Shown here: positions 37,822 through 47,737 of the stretch, in pieces
Position numbering within the stretch: the first letter of the stretch is position 1
How the letters are laid out: the number at the start of each line of letters is the position of its first letter
Assembly: GCF_008085915.1 (NCBI RefSeq)
Contig: NZ_VSJK01000006.1
Coordinates: forward strand, 186,001-250,000
DNA length: 64,000 nucleotides
Source of the DNA: Oceaniovalibus sp. ACAM 378
GTDB lineage: Bacteria > Pseudomonadota > Alphaproteobacteria > Rhodobacterales > Rhodobacteraceae
Reading direction: 5' to 3'
Notes under the pieces: generated by a model
What the model saw: only the letters and a program-made list of their open reading frames with translations
What the model was told of the DNA's origin: nothing
Databases searched by the model: none
Translations under genes and position numbers: made by a program

Positions 37822-37833
37822 CCGACCGTCGGT
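37821..37833. promoter_or_regulatory. Palindromic operator candidate for the TetR regulator
   Basis: ACCGA-CCG-TCGGT, a perfect 13-bp palindrome 17 bases before the TetR ATG. Its ACCGACNGTCGGT form resembles sites bound by AcrR/TetR-type repressors of efflux genes. Autoregulation is inferred from its position. Confidence 0.55.
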
Positions 37834-37849
37834 TTGTAAGGAAGACGTC

Positions 37850-38584
37850 ATGAAAGACAGTTCGAAAACAGAGGATGCAAAGGTTCCCAAGCGCTTGCGG
37901 ATGGCTCCGGATGAACGTCAGGCGCATATTCTCGATGCAGCGCAAAAGCTGTTTTTCGCCCATGGGTGGGACGACGTCACGATCGCCGACGTTCTGAACG
38001 AGGCGGGTATCTCGAAGGGTGGATTTTATCATCACTTCGCCGCGAAAGAGGATCTCCTCGACGGCGTTGTGCTGCGATTCACGACCGAGGCGCTGGCCTC
38101 AGCCAAAGCGGCCCGCGCGGTAACGTCCGGTGGGGCTTTGGAGCGGTTCAATGCGTTCCTTGCTGAAACCAGTCGCTGGAAGGCTGAACAGGGGCCGCGG
38201 ATAAAGTTCTTCATGGATGTCATGCTGCGCCCCGGGAACGACGTTTTGTTCAGCAGGATCACGGCGGCGGCGAGTGCTGCCGCGATGCCGGTGCTGTTGG
38301 AAATGATTGCTTACGGGGTCGACGAAGGTGCTTTTGACGTGCCTGACATGAATCTTGTCGGCGAAACCATAATGGCAATGTCACAGGGCCGCCGTGCTGT
38401 GCTGGAAAGCGCGTTTCAAGCTGCCGAGTCCGGTGATCTGGACCGGGCAACCGCATGTCTTGATCATCGGATGGTGGCTGAGGGCGCGTTGATCGACCGG
38501 ATACTCGGCCTGCCGCGTGGCAGCGTCATGCTGTCCAATCCCACCGAATACCGCCTGATGCTGCGTGCGATTGCGAACGGTTGA
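37850..38584 (+). CDS. TetR-family transcriptional regulator
   Basis: A 244-residue regulator. The N-terminal DNA-binding domain (about residues 20-70) has the classic helix-turn-helix 'TIADVLNEAGISKGGFYHHF' followed by AAKEDLLDG. The rest is helical and should bind a small hydrophobic ligand. The ATG at 37850 follows AAGGAAG; an in-frame extension upstream runs through the terminator and promoter and is rejected. It heads a co-directional set with the STAS-like protein, the membrane-fusion protein and the RND pump, so it most likely controls them and itself through the palindrome just upstream. Confidence 0.9.
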   Translation: MKDSSKTEDAKVPKRLRMAPDERQAHILDAAQKLFFAHGWDDVTIADVLNEAGISKGGFYHHFAAKEDLLDGVVLRFTTEALASAKAARAVTSGGALERFNAFLAETSRWKAEQGPRIKFFMDVMLRPGNDVLFSRITAAASAAAMPVLLEMIAYGVDEGAFDVPDMNLVGETIMAMSQGRRAVLESAFQAAESGDLDRATACLDHRMVAEGALIDRILGLPRGSVMLSNPTEYRLMLRAIANG

Positions 38585-38641
38585 GACGTGACCGGATCCG
38601 GGCGCAAGTCCCGAACCTGATGCAAACAGAAGGGGAATATC

Positions 38642-39403
38642 ATGCTGACCGTCAAAGAACTGAAACCGAACGTCTGGGAACTGACAATGAATGGCGTCCT
38701 TGAAAAGGGCGATATCGAGACGATGGAACGGGAGCTGACCCCGGCGCTGAAGGGGGACGGACCGCTGGGGCTGATCGTGCGTGCCGAGGGGTGGACAGAC
38801 ATGACCGGCGACGCAATGGTCGAGGATGCGAAGTTCGAATTCGGGATGCTCGCCCAGTGGTCGAAAATCGCAAAGATGGCACTGGTGAGCGATCTTCAGG
38901 CCTTTGCAGCAATCCTGAAATGGATCGATCCGATCCTGCCGATGATCGACATGAGGGTCTTCGGATCGTCTGATGTGGCCGCCGCCGAGGCGTTCGTGTC
39001 TGACTTGCCCGCTAAAAAAACCGCTTCCTCGGGTGGTGGCATCAATCTTTTGTCCGACGGAAAAGACGGTGTCATCGCCTATGAGATCGACGGCCGGATC
39101 ACTGTGGAAGACGTGGACAAGGTGCTTGTCCCTCTCAACGCCCAAATGAAGGGCGACGAGAAAATTAACCTGCTGGTCCGGTTCAAGGACTACGACGGCT
39201 TCGATCCCGCGATTCTGACCAAAGGGCCTCTCATGGTCACCAAGATGAACGCCATCAGTCACCTTGGACGCTATGCCGTGGTGGGTGCGCCGAAATGGAT
39301 GGCGACGATGGCGGGCATCGTTTACGCGGCAATGCCCTTTGAGATGCGGATGTTCGATGTATCCGAGGATGACGCCGCCTGGACATGGGTCCGCGCCGCG
39401 TAA
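38642..39403 (+). CDS. Tandem SpoIIAA/STAS-like protein
   Basis: A 253-residue soluble protein with two copies of the SpoIIAA-like fold (DUF3478 type). Copy one spans about 1-120 ('WELTMNGVLEKGDIETMERE', 'GLIVRAEGW', 'MALVSDLQAF', 'MRVFGSSDVAAAEAFV'). Copy two spans about 135-253 ('VIAYEIDGRITVEDVDKVLV', 'NLLVRFKDYDGFD', 'YAVVGAPKWMA', 'MRMFDVSEDDAAWTWV'). There is no signal or membrane segment. Single-copy relatives bind lipid-like molecules or act as STAS modules; function is not settled. An AAGGGG site precedes the ATG. It sits between the TetR gene and the efflux genes, which suggests a role linked to that pump or its substrate. Confidence 0.8.
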   Translation: MLTVKELKPNVWELTMNGVLEKGDIETMERELTPALKGDGPLGLIVRAEGWTDMTGDAMVEDAKFEFGMLAQWSKIAKMALVSDLQAFAAILKWIDPILPMIDMRVFGSSDVAAAEAFVSDLPAKKTASSGGGINLLSDGKDGVIAYEIDGRITVEDVDKVLVPLNAQMKGDEKINLLVRFKDYDGFDPAILTKGPLMVTKMNAISHLGRYAVVGAPKWMATMAGIVYAAMPFEMRMFDVSEDDAAWTWVRAA

Positions 39404-39524
39404 GGTGGCAGGTCGTCCGGCACAACCGGGCGGCACATTCAGAAAAAAACCGCATTTCAGGTTTCGGTAGCGAAATTCTGAAGGGGTGCTGTCCGGAATG
39501 GGCGCGTGATCCCAAGGAGATCAG

Positions 39525-40784
39525 ATGATGACCGAGAGCCCAACTGACCGACGCCAGACCCTCAGTTTTGAGAGCGACCGCGGATCAAGCCGATCCAGAT
39601 GGGTCGCAGGCGGCTTGGCTGTGGCCATTGTCGGTTGGATGGGCAGCGGATATTTGCTGTCCTCCAAAGACCCCGAACCGGTCGCCGCTGCCTCCAGGAC
39701 TCCCAAAGCCGTCAGCGTGGCTGTGCGCCGCTCGGTTGCTGAAGCCGTAGAACAGATATTCGCCGCCGAGGGTCAGGCCCTGCCGGACCGTGACACGCCG
39801 GTCCGGGCGGAAACGTCCGGTCAGATCGGTGAGGTGCTGGTCAAAATGGGCGACGATCTGGAGGCCGGGCAGGTGATCGCGCGGTTCGACATCGCCGCCC
39901 GCCAGTCCGATCTGAACCGCGCCGAGCAAGAGCGCGACCGCGCCCAGCGTGAATTCGACAATGCCACCGCATTGGTAGAACGCGGCGTCGCCACCGTCGA
40001 TCGCGTCGCGCAGGCACGGGCGACACTGGCAGCGGCACAGGCAGGCGTCAGCACCGCCGAAGAAGCCATTCGAAACACCGAAATTCGCGCGCCTTTCGCT
40101 GGACGGCTGGAATCGCTGGACATCAATACTGGCGAATACGTCTCCATGGGGGCCGATGTGGGCCGTGTCGTCGACAATACGCCGCTGACCATCAGTATCC
40201 AGATTCCACAGCAGTCCCTGCGTGACATCAAGGTCGGTCAGGTGGCCGAAGTTGCATTCATCACCGGCGAAACCTCGGTGGGCGAGGTGCAGTTCGTGGC
40301 GACAAGCGCCGATGCGGAAACCCGGACCTTCATGGCAAGGATCGAGGTGCCGAACGCCGATGGTGCGATTCCTGCCGGGATCAGCGCGCAACTGCGCATT
40401 CCGACGGGCGAGGTGACGGCGCATTTCGTCTCGCCCGCGATCCTGTCGCTGGACACGGACGGGACGCTGGGGATCAAAACGGTAAACCCCGAGAACGTGG
40501 TCGAATTTCACAAAATCAGCATCGTGCGGGCCCAGACAGACGGCATCTGGGTGGCGGGTCTGCCTGACGAAGCGCAAATCATCTCGATCGGTCAAGGCTT
40601 CGTCAATGATGGCGAAACGGTCGATCCACAACCGGATGAAGAGACGGCGAACATCCCCGCATTGCAGAAAACGGTTGCCGCCGCACCGCAGGCTGAAACG
40701 CCGACCGGGGCGGGCGGCCAGATCATCACGCCAGCGCCGGACAGCGGCGTTCCCGTCGCGGCCAACGTGGAACCGGCCGAATGA
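39525..40784 (+). CDS. RND efflux periplasmic adaptor (membrane-fusion protein)
   Basis: A 419-residue adaptor. One N-terminal membrane helix (about residues 28-46) anchors it; the periplasmic part has the split lipoyl motif ('ETSGQIGEVLVKMGDDLEAG' and 'TEIRAPFAGRLESLDINTGE') around an alpha-helical hairpin (about 130-185, rich in Ala, Glu, Arg), then beta-barrel and membrane-proximal domains. A Pro/Ala/Glu-rich tail follows residue 360. It should link the inner-membrane pump encoded next to an outer-membrane channel; no TolC-like gene is nearby. AAGGAGA precedes the ATG. Its stop overlaps the pump start by four bases (ATGA). Confidence 0.93.
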   Translation: MMTESPTDRRQTLSFESDRGSSRSRWVAGGLAVAIVGWMGSGYLLSSKDPEPVAAASRTPKAVSVAVRRSVAEAVEQIFAAEGQALPDRDTPVRAETSGQIGEVLVKMGDDLEAGQVIARFDIAARQSDLNRAEQERDRAQREFDNATALVERGVATVDRVAQARATLAAAQAGVSTAEEAIRNTEIRAPFAGRLESLDINTGEYVSMGADVGRVVDNTPLTISIQIPQQSLRDIKVGQVAEVAFITGETSVGEVQFVATSADAETRTFMARIEVPNADGAIPAGISAQLRIPTGEVTAHFVSPAILSLDTDGTLGIKTVNPENVVEFHKISIVRAQTDGIWVAGLPDEAQIISIGQGFVNDGETVDPQPDEETANIPALQKTVAAAPQAETPTGAGGQIITPAPDSGVPVAANVEPAE

Positions 40785-43700
40785 ACACCCTCATCGATGC
40801 CGCCTTCAGCCGCAGCCGTGTCGTCGTCATGGCGCTTTTCATGATCCTTTCTGTGGGCGCCTATGCCTATGTCACGATCCCCAAGGAAAGTTCGCCCGAA
40901 ATTCCGATTCCGATCTTCTATGTCTCGACCGGCCTTGACGGAATCTCGCCCGAGGATTCTGAACGCCTGCTGGTCGAGCCGCTGGAAACCGAGTTGTCGT
41001 CGATCACGGGTCTCAAGCAGATGACCAGCAACGGCGGCGAAGGCTATGCCAGCGTGCAACTGGAATTCGAACCGGGGTTCGATGCCGAAGCGGCACTGAC
41101 CAAGGTGAAGGAAGGCGTCGACCGCGCGCAATCCGATCTGCCGGATGACGCTTGGGATCCGGTCGTGACCGAAATCAACACCGCCCTGTTCCCGATTCTG
41201 ACCGTCATCCTGTCCGGACCCGTCCCCGAGCGGACCCTGAACACCCTGTCCGAGCAATTATCGGACCGGATCGAAGGTCTGACCGGCGTGCTTGAGGTCG
41301 ACGTGGGAGGTGCACGTGACGAACTGCTGGAGGTGCTGATCGACCCCACGGTGTTCGAGACCTATAACATCAGCTTTGAAGAGTTGATTGGCCAGATCAA
41401 CCGCAACAATCGCCTGATTGCGGCGGGGGCCATCGAGAACGGCGCGGGGCGGATCGTTCTGAAGGTTCCGGGGCTGATCGAGGACGTCGAGGATGTCATG
41501 GCCCTGCCGGTCAAGGTGCGCGGTGATACGGTCGTGACCTTCGCCGATGTCGCAACCATCCGCCGGACGTTCGAAGACCCGACAGGTTTCGCCCGGATCG
41601 ACGGTCAGCCTGCGCTGGCGCTGGAGATCAAGAAGCGGTCGGGATCAAACATCATTGAAACCGTCGCCGCCGTCCGTGCCCTGATCGAAGAAGCGCAGGC
41701 CGATTGGCCCGAGAGCATGCAAATCGACTATATGCAGGACGAAAGCGAGCAGGTGAAAACCATGCTCAGCGATCTGGAAGCGAACGTGATCGCCGCCGTG
41801 ATCCTTGTGATGATCGTCATCGTCTGGGCGCTTGGAATCCGCTCGGCGCTGCTGGTCGGGCTCGCCATTCCGGGCGCGTTCCTTGCGGGCGTCACGGCGT
41901 TGCTGCTGATGGGCTTTACGATGAACCTCGTCGTACTGTTCTCGTTGATCCTTGTGGTCGGGATGCTGGTCGATGGTGCCATTGTCACGACCGAACTGGC
42001 CGACCGGCGGTTGCAAGAGGGGGACGAGCCGAAGGCGGCCTATGCATTCGCGGCCAAGCGTATGTCTTGGCCGATCATCGCCTCGACCGCGACGACCCTG
42101 TCGGTGTTTTTTCCGCTGCTGTTCTGGTCCGGCACCGTGGGCGAGTTCATGAAATTCCTGCCGATTACCGTGATCCTGACGCTCACCGCGTCGTTGTTCA
42201 TGGCGTTGATCTTTATCCCGGTGGTGGGCGGTCTGATTGGGAAGAAACCTCCGCAATCGGCCAAGGCCAAACAGGCGCTACACGCTGCCGAGAATGGCGA
42301 TCCGCGCGATCTTGACGGCTTTACCGGTGGGTATGTCCGGGTGCTGCAATTCGCGATCCTGCGGCCTTGGGCAACGCTGATCATGGCGGTTTCCTTCTTG
42401 CTCGCCGGTTTTGGCGCCTATGGCCAGTTCGGCAACGGCATCAGCTTTTTCCCGTCGATCGAGCCCGAGTTTGCACAGGTGCAGGTCCGCGCCCGCGACA
42501 ACTTCTCGATCTTCGAAAAGGACGCGTTGGTGCGCCGGGTCGAGGAACGGCTGTTCGCCTATGACGAGATCGCATCGGTCTATGCCCGTTCAGGCGGTGG
42601 CAATCAGGATTCCGCCGACCTGATCGGGACGATCCAGATCGAGCTGACCGAATGGGACACGCGCCGCACCGCCGCCTTGATTGGTGAGGATATCCGCGCC
42701 GAGATGGCGACGATTCCCGGCATCGACGTGCAGGTGCAGACGGCATCAAGTGGTCCCTCGGCTGGCAAACCGATCAGCCTGCGTGTCCGGGCCAGCGATC
42801 CACAGGATCAGGCGACGGCGGTCGAGGCAATCCGCATGGCCATGGACGATATCGGTGGCTTTACCGATGTCACCGATACGCGGCCCCTGCCAGGTGTCGA
42901 GTGGCGCATCGAGGTCAACCGGTCCGAAGCTGCGCGCTTTGGTGCGGATATCTCGACGTTGGGGCAGGCGGTGCAATTGCTGACACGCGGGATCACCGTG
43001 GCCGACTATCGCCCCGATGATGCGGACGGTTCGGTCGATATCAATGTGCGCTTTCCGTCCGATGAGCGCACATTGGAAGAGTTGCAATCCCTGCGTGTGC
43101 CGACATCGGCAGGTCTTGTGCCGATCTCGAACTTCGTGACGTTTCAGCCGTCACCCCGGAGCGGCACGATCACCCGCGTCGACCAGCGCCGGGTCATCAC
43201 GATCGCGGCAAACGTTGCCCCCGGTGTTCTGGTCAACGATCAGGTTGTCGCGCTGCAATCGGCGATCACTGGAATGGACCTTCCGGACGGAGTCGAGGCA
43301 GCTTTTGCAGGTGAGGCGCAGGACCAGACGGATTCGATGATCTTTCTGATCGGGGCCTTTGTCACGGCGATTTTCCTGATGTTCGTGATCCTCGTGATCC
43401 AGTTTAACAACTTCTATCAAGCCTTCGTTGTGATGAGCGCCATCGTGTTTTCCATCGCTGGTGTGCTGTTCGGTCTGATCATTACCGGTCGTCCGTTCGG
43501 CGTCGTGATGGGCGGAATCGGGGTGATTGCGCTGGCAGGCATCGTGGTGAACAACAACATCGTGCTGATCGACACCTACAACGACCTGAAACGCTCGGGC
43601 CTGTCGCCACTGGAAGCCGCGCTGCGCACCGGGGCACAACGCCTGCGGCCCGTTGTCCTGACCTCGGTCACGACGGCGCTTGGCCTGATGCCCATGGTGA

Positions 43701-43912
43701 TCGGTGTGAACCTGAACTTCTTCACCCGCGAGATCGTCTATGGTGCGCCCTCGACACAATGGTGGACCGAGCTTAGCTCTGCCATCGCCGGGGGCCTTGT
43801 GATTGCAACGGTGCTGACCCTGATCGTGACACCCGCGATGTTGATGCTGGGCGAAAAGAAAGCGCGGCGGGCTGAGCCCTCTGTTCGCCACGCCCCGCCG
43901 GAAACGGCATGA
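40781..43912 (+). CDS. RND multidrug-type efflux pump
   Basis: A 1043-residue proton-driven pump of the AcrB/MdtB superfamily. The N-terminal helix (about 12-30), first periplasmic domain, helices near 335-520 with 'GMLVDGAIVTTE' (the acidic helix-4 motif), second periplasmic domain (about 560-850) and final bundle near 855-1020 ('GIVVNNNIVLIDTYND') are all visible. 'YVTIPKESSPEIPIPIFYV' after the first helix is typical. Compared with true AcrB, the sequence looks closer to the alphaproteobacterial AcrB/AcrD/AcrF-like group of unknown substrate. It is co-translated with the adaptor. The gene is followed by a 293-base convergent gap to carB. Confidence 0.95.
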   Translation: MNTLIDAAFSRSRVVVMALFMILSVGAYAYVTIPKESSPEIPIPIFYVSTGLDGISPEDSERLLVEPLETELSSITGLKQMTSNGGEGYASVQLEFEPGFDAEAALTKVKEGVDRAQSDLPDDAWDPVVTEINTALFPILTVILSGPVPERTLNTLSEQLSDRIEGLTGVLEVDVGGARDELLEVLIDPTVFETYNISFEELIGQINRNNRLIAAGAIENGAGRIVLKVPGLIEDVEDVMALPVKVRGDTVVTFADVATIRRTFEDPTGFARIDGQPALALEIKKRSGSNIIETVAAVRALIEEAQADWPESMQIDYMQDESEQVKTMLSDLEANVIAAVILVMIVIVWALGIRSALLVGLAIPGAFLAGVTALLLMGFTMNLVVLFSLILVVGMLVDGAIVTTELADRRLQEGDEPKAAYAFAAKRMSWPIIASTATTLSVFFPLLFWSGTVGEFMKFLPITVILTLTASLFMALIFIPVVGGLIGKKPPQSAKAKQALHAAENGDPRDLDGFTGGYVRVLQFAILRPWATLIMAVSFLLAGFGAYGQFGNGISFFPSIEPEFAQVQVRARDNFSIFEKDALVRRVEERLFAYDEIASVYARSGGGNQDSADLIGTIQIELTEWDTRRTAALIGEDIRAEMATIPGIDVQVQTASSGPSAGKPISLRVRASDPQDQATAVEAIRMAMDDIGGFTDVTDTRPLPGVEWRIEVNRSEAARFGADISTLGQAVQLLTRGITVADYRPDDADGSVDINVRFPSDERTLEELQSLRVPTSAGLVPISNFVTFQPSPRSGTITRVDQRRVITIAANVAPGVLVNDQVVALQSAITGMDLPDGVEAAFAGEAQDQTDSMIFLIGAFVTAIFLMFVILVIQFNNFYQAFVVMSAIVFSIAGVLFGLIITGRPFGVVMGGIGVIALAGIVVNNNIVLIDTYNDLKRSGLSPLEAALRTGAQRLRPVVLTSVTTALGLMPMVIGVNLNFFTREIVYGAPSTQWWTELSSAIAGGLVIATVLTLIVTPAMLMLGEKKARRAEPSVRHAPPETA

Positions 43913-44205
43913 CGGATTGTCCGGCGATATTTGACCTTGGCGATGTCAAAGCAGGGTAAAGCGAAATGTCACGACAGCGGATTGAGGCGGGCCGCTCAGG
44001 AAACCAAGAACGGCACGTCCGCGGCAATGCGGTAGGTTCGGAGCCTTCGGGAAATTACGGCAACGGGTAATACTATTCCGCGACTCCGGCCAGAAAAGCT
44101 GACCGAATGACGTCTTGGCCCGCCTTGAACATACCGCAATTCAGCGCTGCGCGACGGGTGGCAGGCGCTGGCCAACGCCAGCTCTTGCAACCCGTCCGCT
44201 GTCGA
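43913..44205. other. Convergent gap between the RND pump and carB
   Basis: 293 bases without a credible gene. It contains a small perfect hairpin, GCTGGC-CAAC-GCCAGC, at 44167-44182, 23 bases from the carB stop, which may be the carB terminator although no T-run follows. Confidence 0.45.
44167..44182 (-). terminator. Possible carB terminator hairpin
   Basis: Perfect 6-bp arms GCTGGC/GCCAGC with a 4-base loop, located 23 bases past the carB stop. No T-run, so only a weak candidate. Confidence 0.35.
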
Positions 44206-47200
44206 TCAACCCTGAAGCGGGCGCACGTCCAACTCGCCTTCTTCGCGCGCCAGCATGGCCAGAGCGACTGCGTGGGACGCTGCAAGTGTGGTGAAATACG
44301 GGATCTTGTCCATCAGCGCGACGTTTCGCATCGAGCGGGAATCGTCCACCGCCCTTGCGCCATCCGTGGTGTTCATCACCAGCGCGACGCCACCGTCTTT
44401 CATCACGTCGACGACGGTGCGTCCGCCCTCGTACACCTTGTTCACCTCGCGCGTTTCAATGCCCGCCGCACGCAGGAACGCTGCCGTGCCACGGGTCGCC
44501 AGCAGGGTCAGACCAAGGCCGGTCAGAATACGCGCCGTGTCCAGCAGTTGGTCGGTCTTGTCCATTTCCTTGATCGACAGGAACGCGACGCCCTTGGTCG
44601 GCAGGTCCACACCTGCGCCCATCTGCGCCTTGAGGAAGGCACGGGGGAATGACCGGTCCCAACCCATCACCTCGCCCGTTGAGCGCATCTCCGGGCCAAG
44701 CAGGGTATCGACGCCGGGGAAGCGGGCGAAGGGCAGGACCGCCTCTTTCACCGAGTACCAGGGCATCGCCGGATCGGCGAGCGTCATCGGATCGGCAAAG
44801 GGCAGCACGTCGTCCGGCCCGGTTCCCGCCGGATAGGGCGCGCGCAGCGGAAAGTTCGACAGCGGTTCACCGGCCATCAGCCGTGCAGCGATACTGGCAA
44901 TCGCACTGTCGGTTGCCTTGGCGACGAAAGGAACCGTGCGCGATGCGCGGGGATTGACCTCAAGCACATAAATCACGTCGTCCTTGATCGCGAATTGCAC
45001 GTTCATCAGGCCCACAACGCCCAGTTTCAGCGCCATCATCGCGGTTTGACGCTCCATTTCCGCGATCAATTCGTCGGAGAGGGTATAGGGCGGCAAGGAA
45101 CAAGCGCTGTCACCCGAGTGTACGCCAGCCTCTTCGATATGCTGCATCACGCCGGCGACATGCACATCCTTGCCGTCGCACAGGCAATCCACATCCACCT
45201 CGACCGCGCCGGAAAGATAGCTGTCGAGCAGCACCGGCGTATCGCCTGAAACGTCCACGGCGGTTTTGATATAGCGGGCAAGCTGTGCATCATCGCGCAC
45301 GATCTCCATCGCGCGCCCGCCCAGCACATAGGACGGACGGATCACCAATGGATATCCGACGCGCTTGGCAATTTCCATCGCTTCGGCATCGGAACGCGCA
45401 ATACCGTTCACTGGCTGCTTCAGGCCCAGTTCGTTCAGCATCTCCTGAAACCGCTCGCGGTCTTCGGCAAGGTCGATGGCGTCGGGCGTGGTGCCAAGGA
45501 TGGGAATGCCTGAATCCTGCAAGGCATTGGCCAATTTCAGCGGGGTTTGCCCCCCAAATTGCACAATAACTCCATGCAGCGTGCCGTTCTCTTGTTCGAC
45601 CCGCAGGATCTCCATGACATGCTCAAACGTCAGAGGTTCGAAATACAGCCGGTCAGAGGTGTCGTAATCGGTCGAAACCGTCTCTGGGTTGCAGTTGATC
45701 ATGATCGTCTCATAGCCCGTCGCCGTCAGGGCATAGCAGGCGTGTACGCAGCAATAGTCAAACTCGATCCCCTGGCCGATCCGGTTCGGCCCGCCGCCCA
45801 GAATCACCACCTTCTTGCGATCGCTTGGCCGCGCCTCGCATTCGACATCGCCCATCACAGGCGTTTCATAGGTCGAATACATATAGGGCGTCTGCGCCTC
45901 GAACTCGGCAGCGCAGGTGTCGATCCGTTTGAACACCGCGATCACACCAAGATGGATGCGGGCGCGGCGCACCTGATCTTCGTCGCGTCCCGTCAGAATG
46001 CCAAGCCGCGCATCGGTAAAGCCCATCATTTTGAGATGGCGCAGACCCTGTTCTGTCAGAGGCAGGCCGTCGCGGCGCACCTGTTCCTCGGTCTCGACGA
46101 TTTCGCGGATCCGGGCGAGGAACCAGGGGTCGTATTTCGTGGTTCCGTGAATGTCGTCGTCCGACATCCCGTGACGCATGGCCTGCGCGATGGTACGCAT
46201 CCGGTCGGGTGTCTGGCGCGACAGCGCGGCGGTGATGCTGGCAGGGTCGGGGGCACCGGGAATTTCGATCTCGTCAAACCCGGTCAGCCCGGTTTCCATC
46301 GACGCCAGCGCCTTTTGCAGCGATTCGTGGATCGTGCGGCCCACGGCCATCACCTCGCCCACAGATTTCATCGCGGTCGACAAAAGCGGTTCGGAGCCGG
46401 GGAATTTCTCGAAGGCAAAACGCGGAATCTTGGTGACGACATAGTCGATGGTGGGTTCAAAACTGGCCGGAGTGACTCCGGTGATGTCGTTGTCCAACTC
46501 ATCCAGCGTATACCCAACCGCCAGTTTCGCGGCGATCTTGGCGATGGGGAAACCCGTGGCCTTGGAGGCCAGCGCAGAGGAACGCGACACCCGGGGGTTC
46601 ATTTCAATCACCACCATGCGGCCATCGGCGGGGTTCACCGCCCATTGCACGTTTGATCCGCCGGTCTCGACTCCGATTTCGCGCAGCACGGCAATGCTGG
46701 CCGTGCGCATCATCTGATATTCCTTGTCGGTCAGCGTCAGCGCAGGTGCAACGGTGATCGAATCGCCGGTGTGTACGCCCATGGGATCGACGTTCTCGAT
46801 GGCGCAGACGATGATCGCATTGTCGGCCCGGTCGCGCACGACCTCCATCTCGAACTCTTTCCAGCCCAGCAGCGACTCGTCGATCAGGATCTGCGATACC
46901 GGCGAGGCGTCGAGCCCCGACTTGCAGAAATGTTCATACTGATCGCGGTTATAGGCCACGCCGCCGCCCGTGCCGCCAAGGGTATAGGCGGGACGAATGA
47001 TCGCGGGCAGACCGACATAATCAATCGCGGCCATACATTCGGCCATGGTGTTGGCGATGGTCGCCTTGGGGTTTTCCAGACCGATCCTGTCCATCGCCTC
47101 GCGGAACAGTTTCCGGTCCTCGGCCTTTTCGATGGCCTGTCGGTTGGCGCCGATCAGCTCGACACCGAATTTCGCCAACACGCCCATTTCGTCAAGCTTC

Positions 47201-47499
47201 AGCGAGGTGTTCAGCCCGGTCTGCCCGCCCATGGTGGGCAGCAGCGCGTCAGGGCGTTCTTTTTCGATGATCTTGGCGACGATTTCCGGCGTGATCGGTT
47301 CGATATAGGTGGCGTCGGCCAGCCCCGGGTCGGTCATGATCGTGGCTGGGTTCGAGTTGACGAGGATCACCCGATACCCTTCTTCGCGCAGCGCCTTGCA
47401 GGCCTGTGCCCCGGAATAGTCGAATTCGCAGGCTTGGCCGATGACGATAGGCCCCGCTCCGATGATCATGATCGACTTGATATCGGTTCTTTTCGGCAT
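44206..47499 (-). CDS. carB: Carbamoyl-phosphate synthase large subunit
   Basis: A 1097-residue enzyme that makes carbamoyl phosphate from ammonia (delivered by CarA), bicarbonate and two ATP, feeding arginine and pyrimidine synthesis. Two ATP-grasp halves are visible: '[20 protein letters not shown]' and '[20 protein letters not shown]' are the paired glycine loops, and '[20 protein letters not shown]' and '[20 protein letters not shown]' the paired metal-site segments. The C-terminal MGS-like allosteric domain begins near residue 955. Both halves look intact. The ATG at 47499 gives the standard '[20 protein letters not shown]' start; a longer frame is rejected. carA is not in the window. 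Confidence 0.97.
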   Translation of the reverse strand: MPKRTDIKSIMIIGAGPIVIGQACEFDYSGAQACKALREEGYRVILVNSNPATIMTDPGLADATYIEPITPEIVAKIIEKERPDALLPTMGGQTGLNTSLKLDEMGVLAKFGVELIGANRQAIEKAEDRKLFREAMDRIGLENPKATIANTMAECMAAIDYVGLPAIIRPAYTLGGTGGGVAYNRDQYEHFCKSGLDASPVSQILIDESLLGWKEFEMEVVRDRADNAIIVCAIENVDPMGVHTGDSITVAPALTLTDKEYQMMRTASIAVLREIGVETGGSNVQWAVNPADGRMVVIEMNPRVSRSSALASKATGFPIAKIAAKLAVGYTLDELDNDITGVTPASFEPTIDYVVTKIPRFAFEKFPGSEPLLSTAMKSVGEVMAVGRTIHESLQKALASMETGLTGFDEIEIPGAPDPASITAALSRQTPDRMRTIAQAMRHGMSDDDIHGTTKYDPWFLARIREIVETEEQVRRDGLPLTEQGLRHLKMMGFTDARLGILTGRDEDQVRRARIHLGVIAVFKRIDTCAAEFEAQTPYMYSTYETPVMGDVECEARPSDRKKVVILGGGPNRIGQGIEFDYCCVHACYALTATGYETIMINCNPETVSTDYDTSDRLYFEPLTFEHVMEILRVEQENGTLHGVIVQFGGQTPLKLANALQDSGIPILGTTPDAIDLAEDRERFQEMLNELGLKQPVNGIARSDAEAMEIAKRVGYPLVIRPSYVLGGRAMEIVRDDAQLARYIKTAVDVSGDTPVLLDSYLSGAVEVDVDCLCDGKDVHVAGVMQHIEEAGVHSGDSACSLPPYTLSDELIAEMERQTAMMALKLGVVGLMNVQFAIKDDVIYVLEVNPRASRTVPFVAKATDSAIASIAARLMAGEPLSNFPLRAPYPAGTGPDDVLPFADPMTLADPAMPWYSVKEAVLPFARFPGVDTLLGPEMRSTGEVMGWDRSFPRAFLKAQMGAGVDLPTKGVAFLSIKEMDKTDQLLDTARILTGLGLTLLATRGTAAFLRAAGIETREVNKVYEGGRTVVDVMKDGGVALVMNTTDGARAVDDSRSMRNVALMDKIPYFTTLAASHAVALAMLAREEGELDVRPLQG

Positions 47500-47737
47500 G
47501 ACAGATCCCCAGCGTGCAAAGTGTCGGGGGTTATAGGGTATGCCCGGCCCGGCGCAAGGGTGTTTGGCGCGCAACCTGCGTTGCACCCTGCGCAAGACCG
47601 GCCATCCCGCCATGGGCGATCAGCTTCGATTGCGAGTCTCTATCGGGCGGCAGGATGCGCCATGGCTGGCAAAGTTCCAGCCTATCGATCAGTCGAACTT
47701 TGCCGGAAAAGTCACCGCAACGGGCGTTTTTCAGGTT

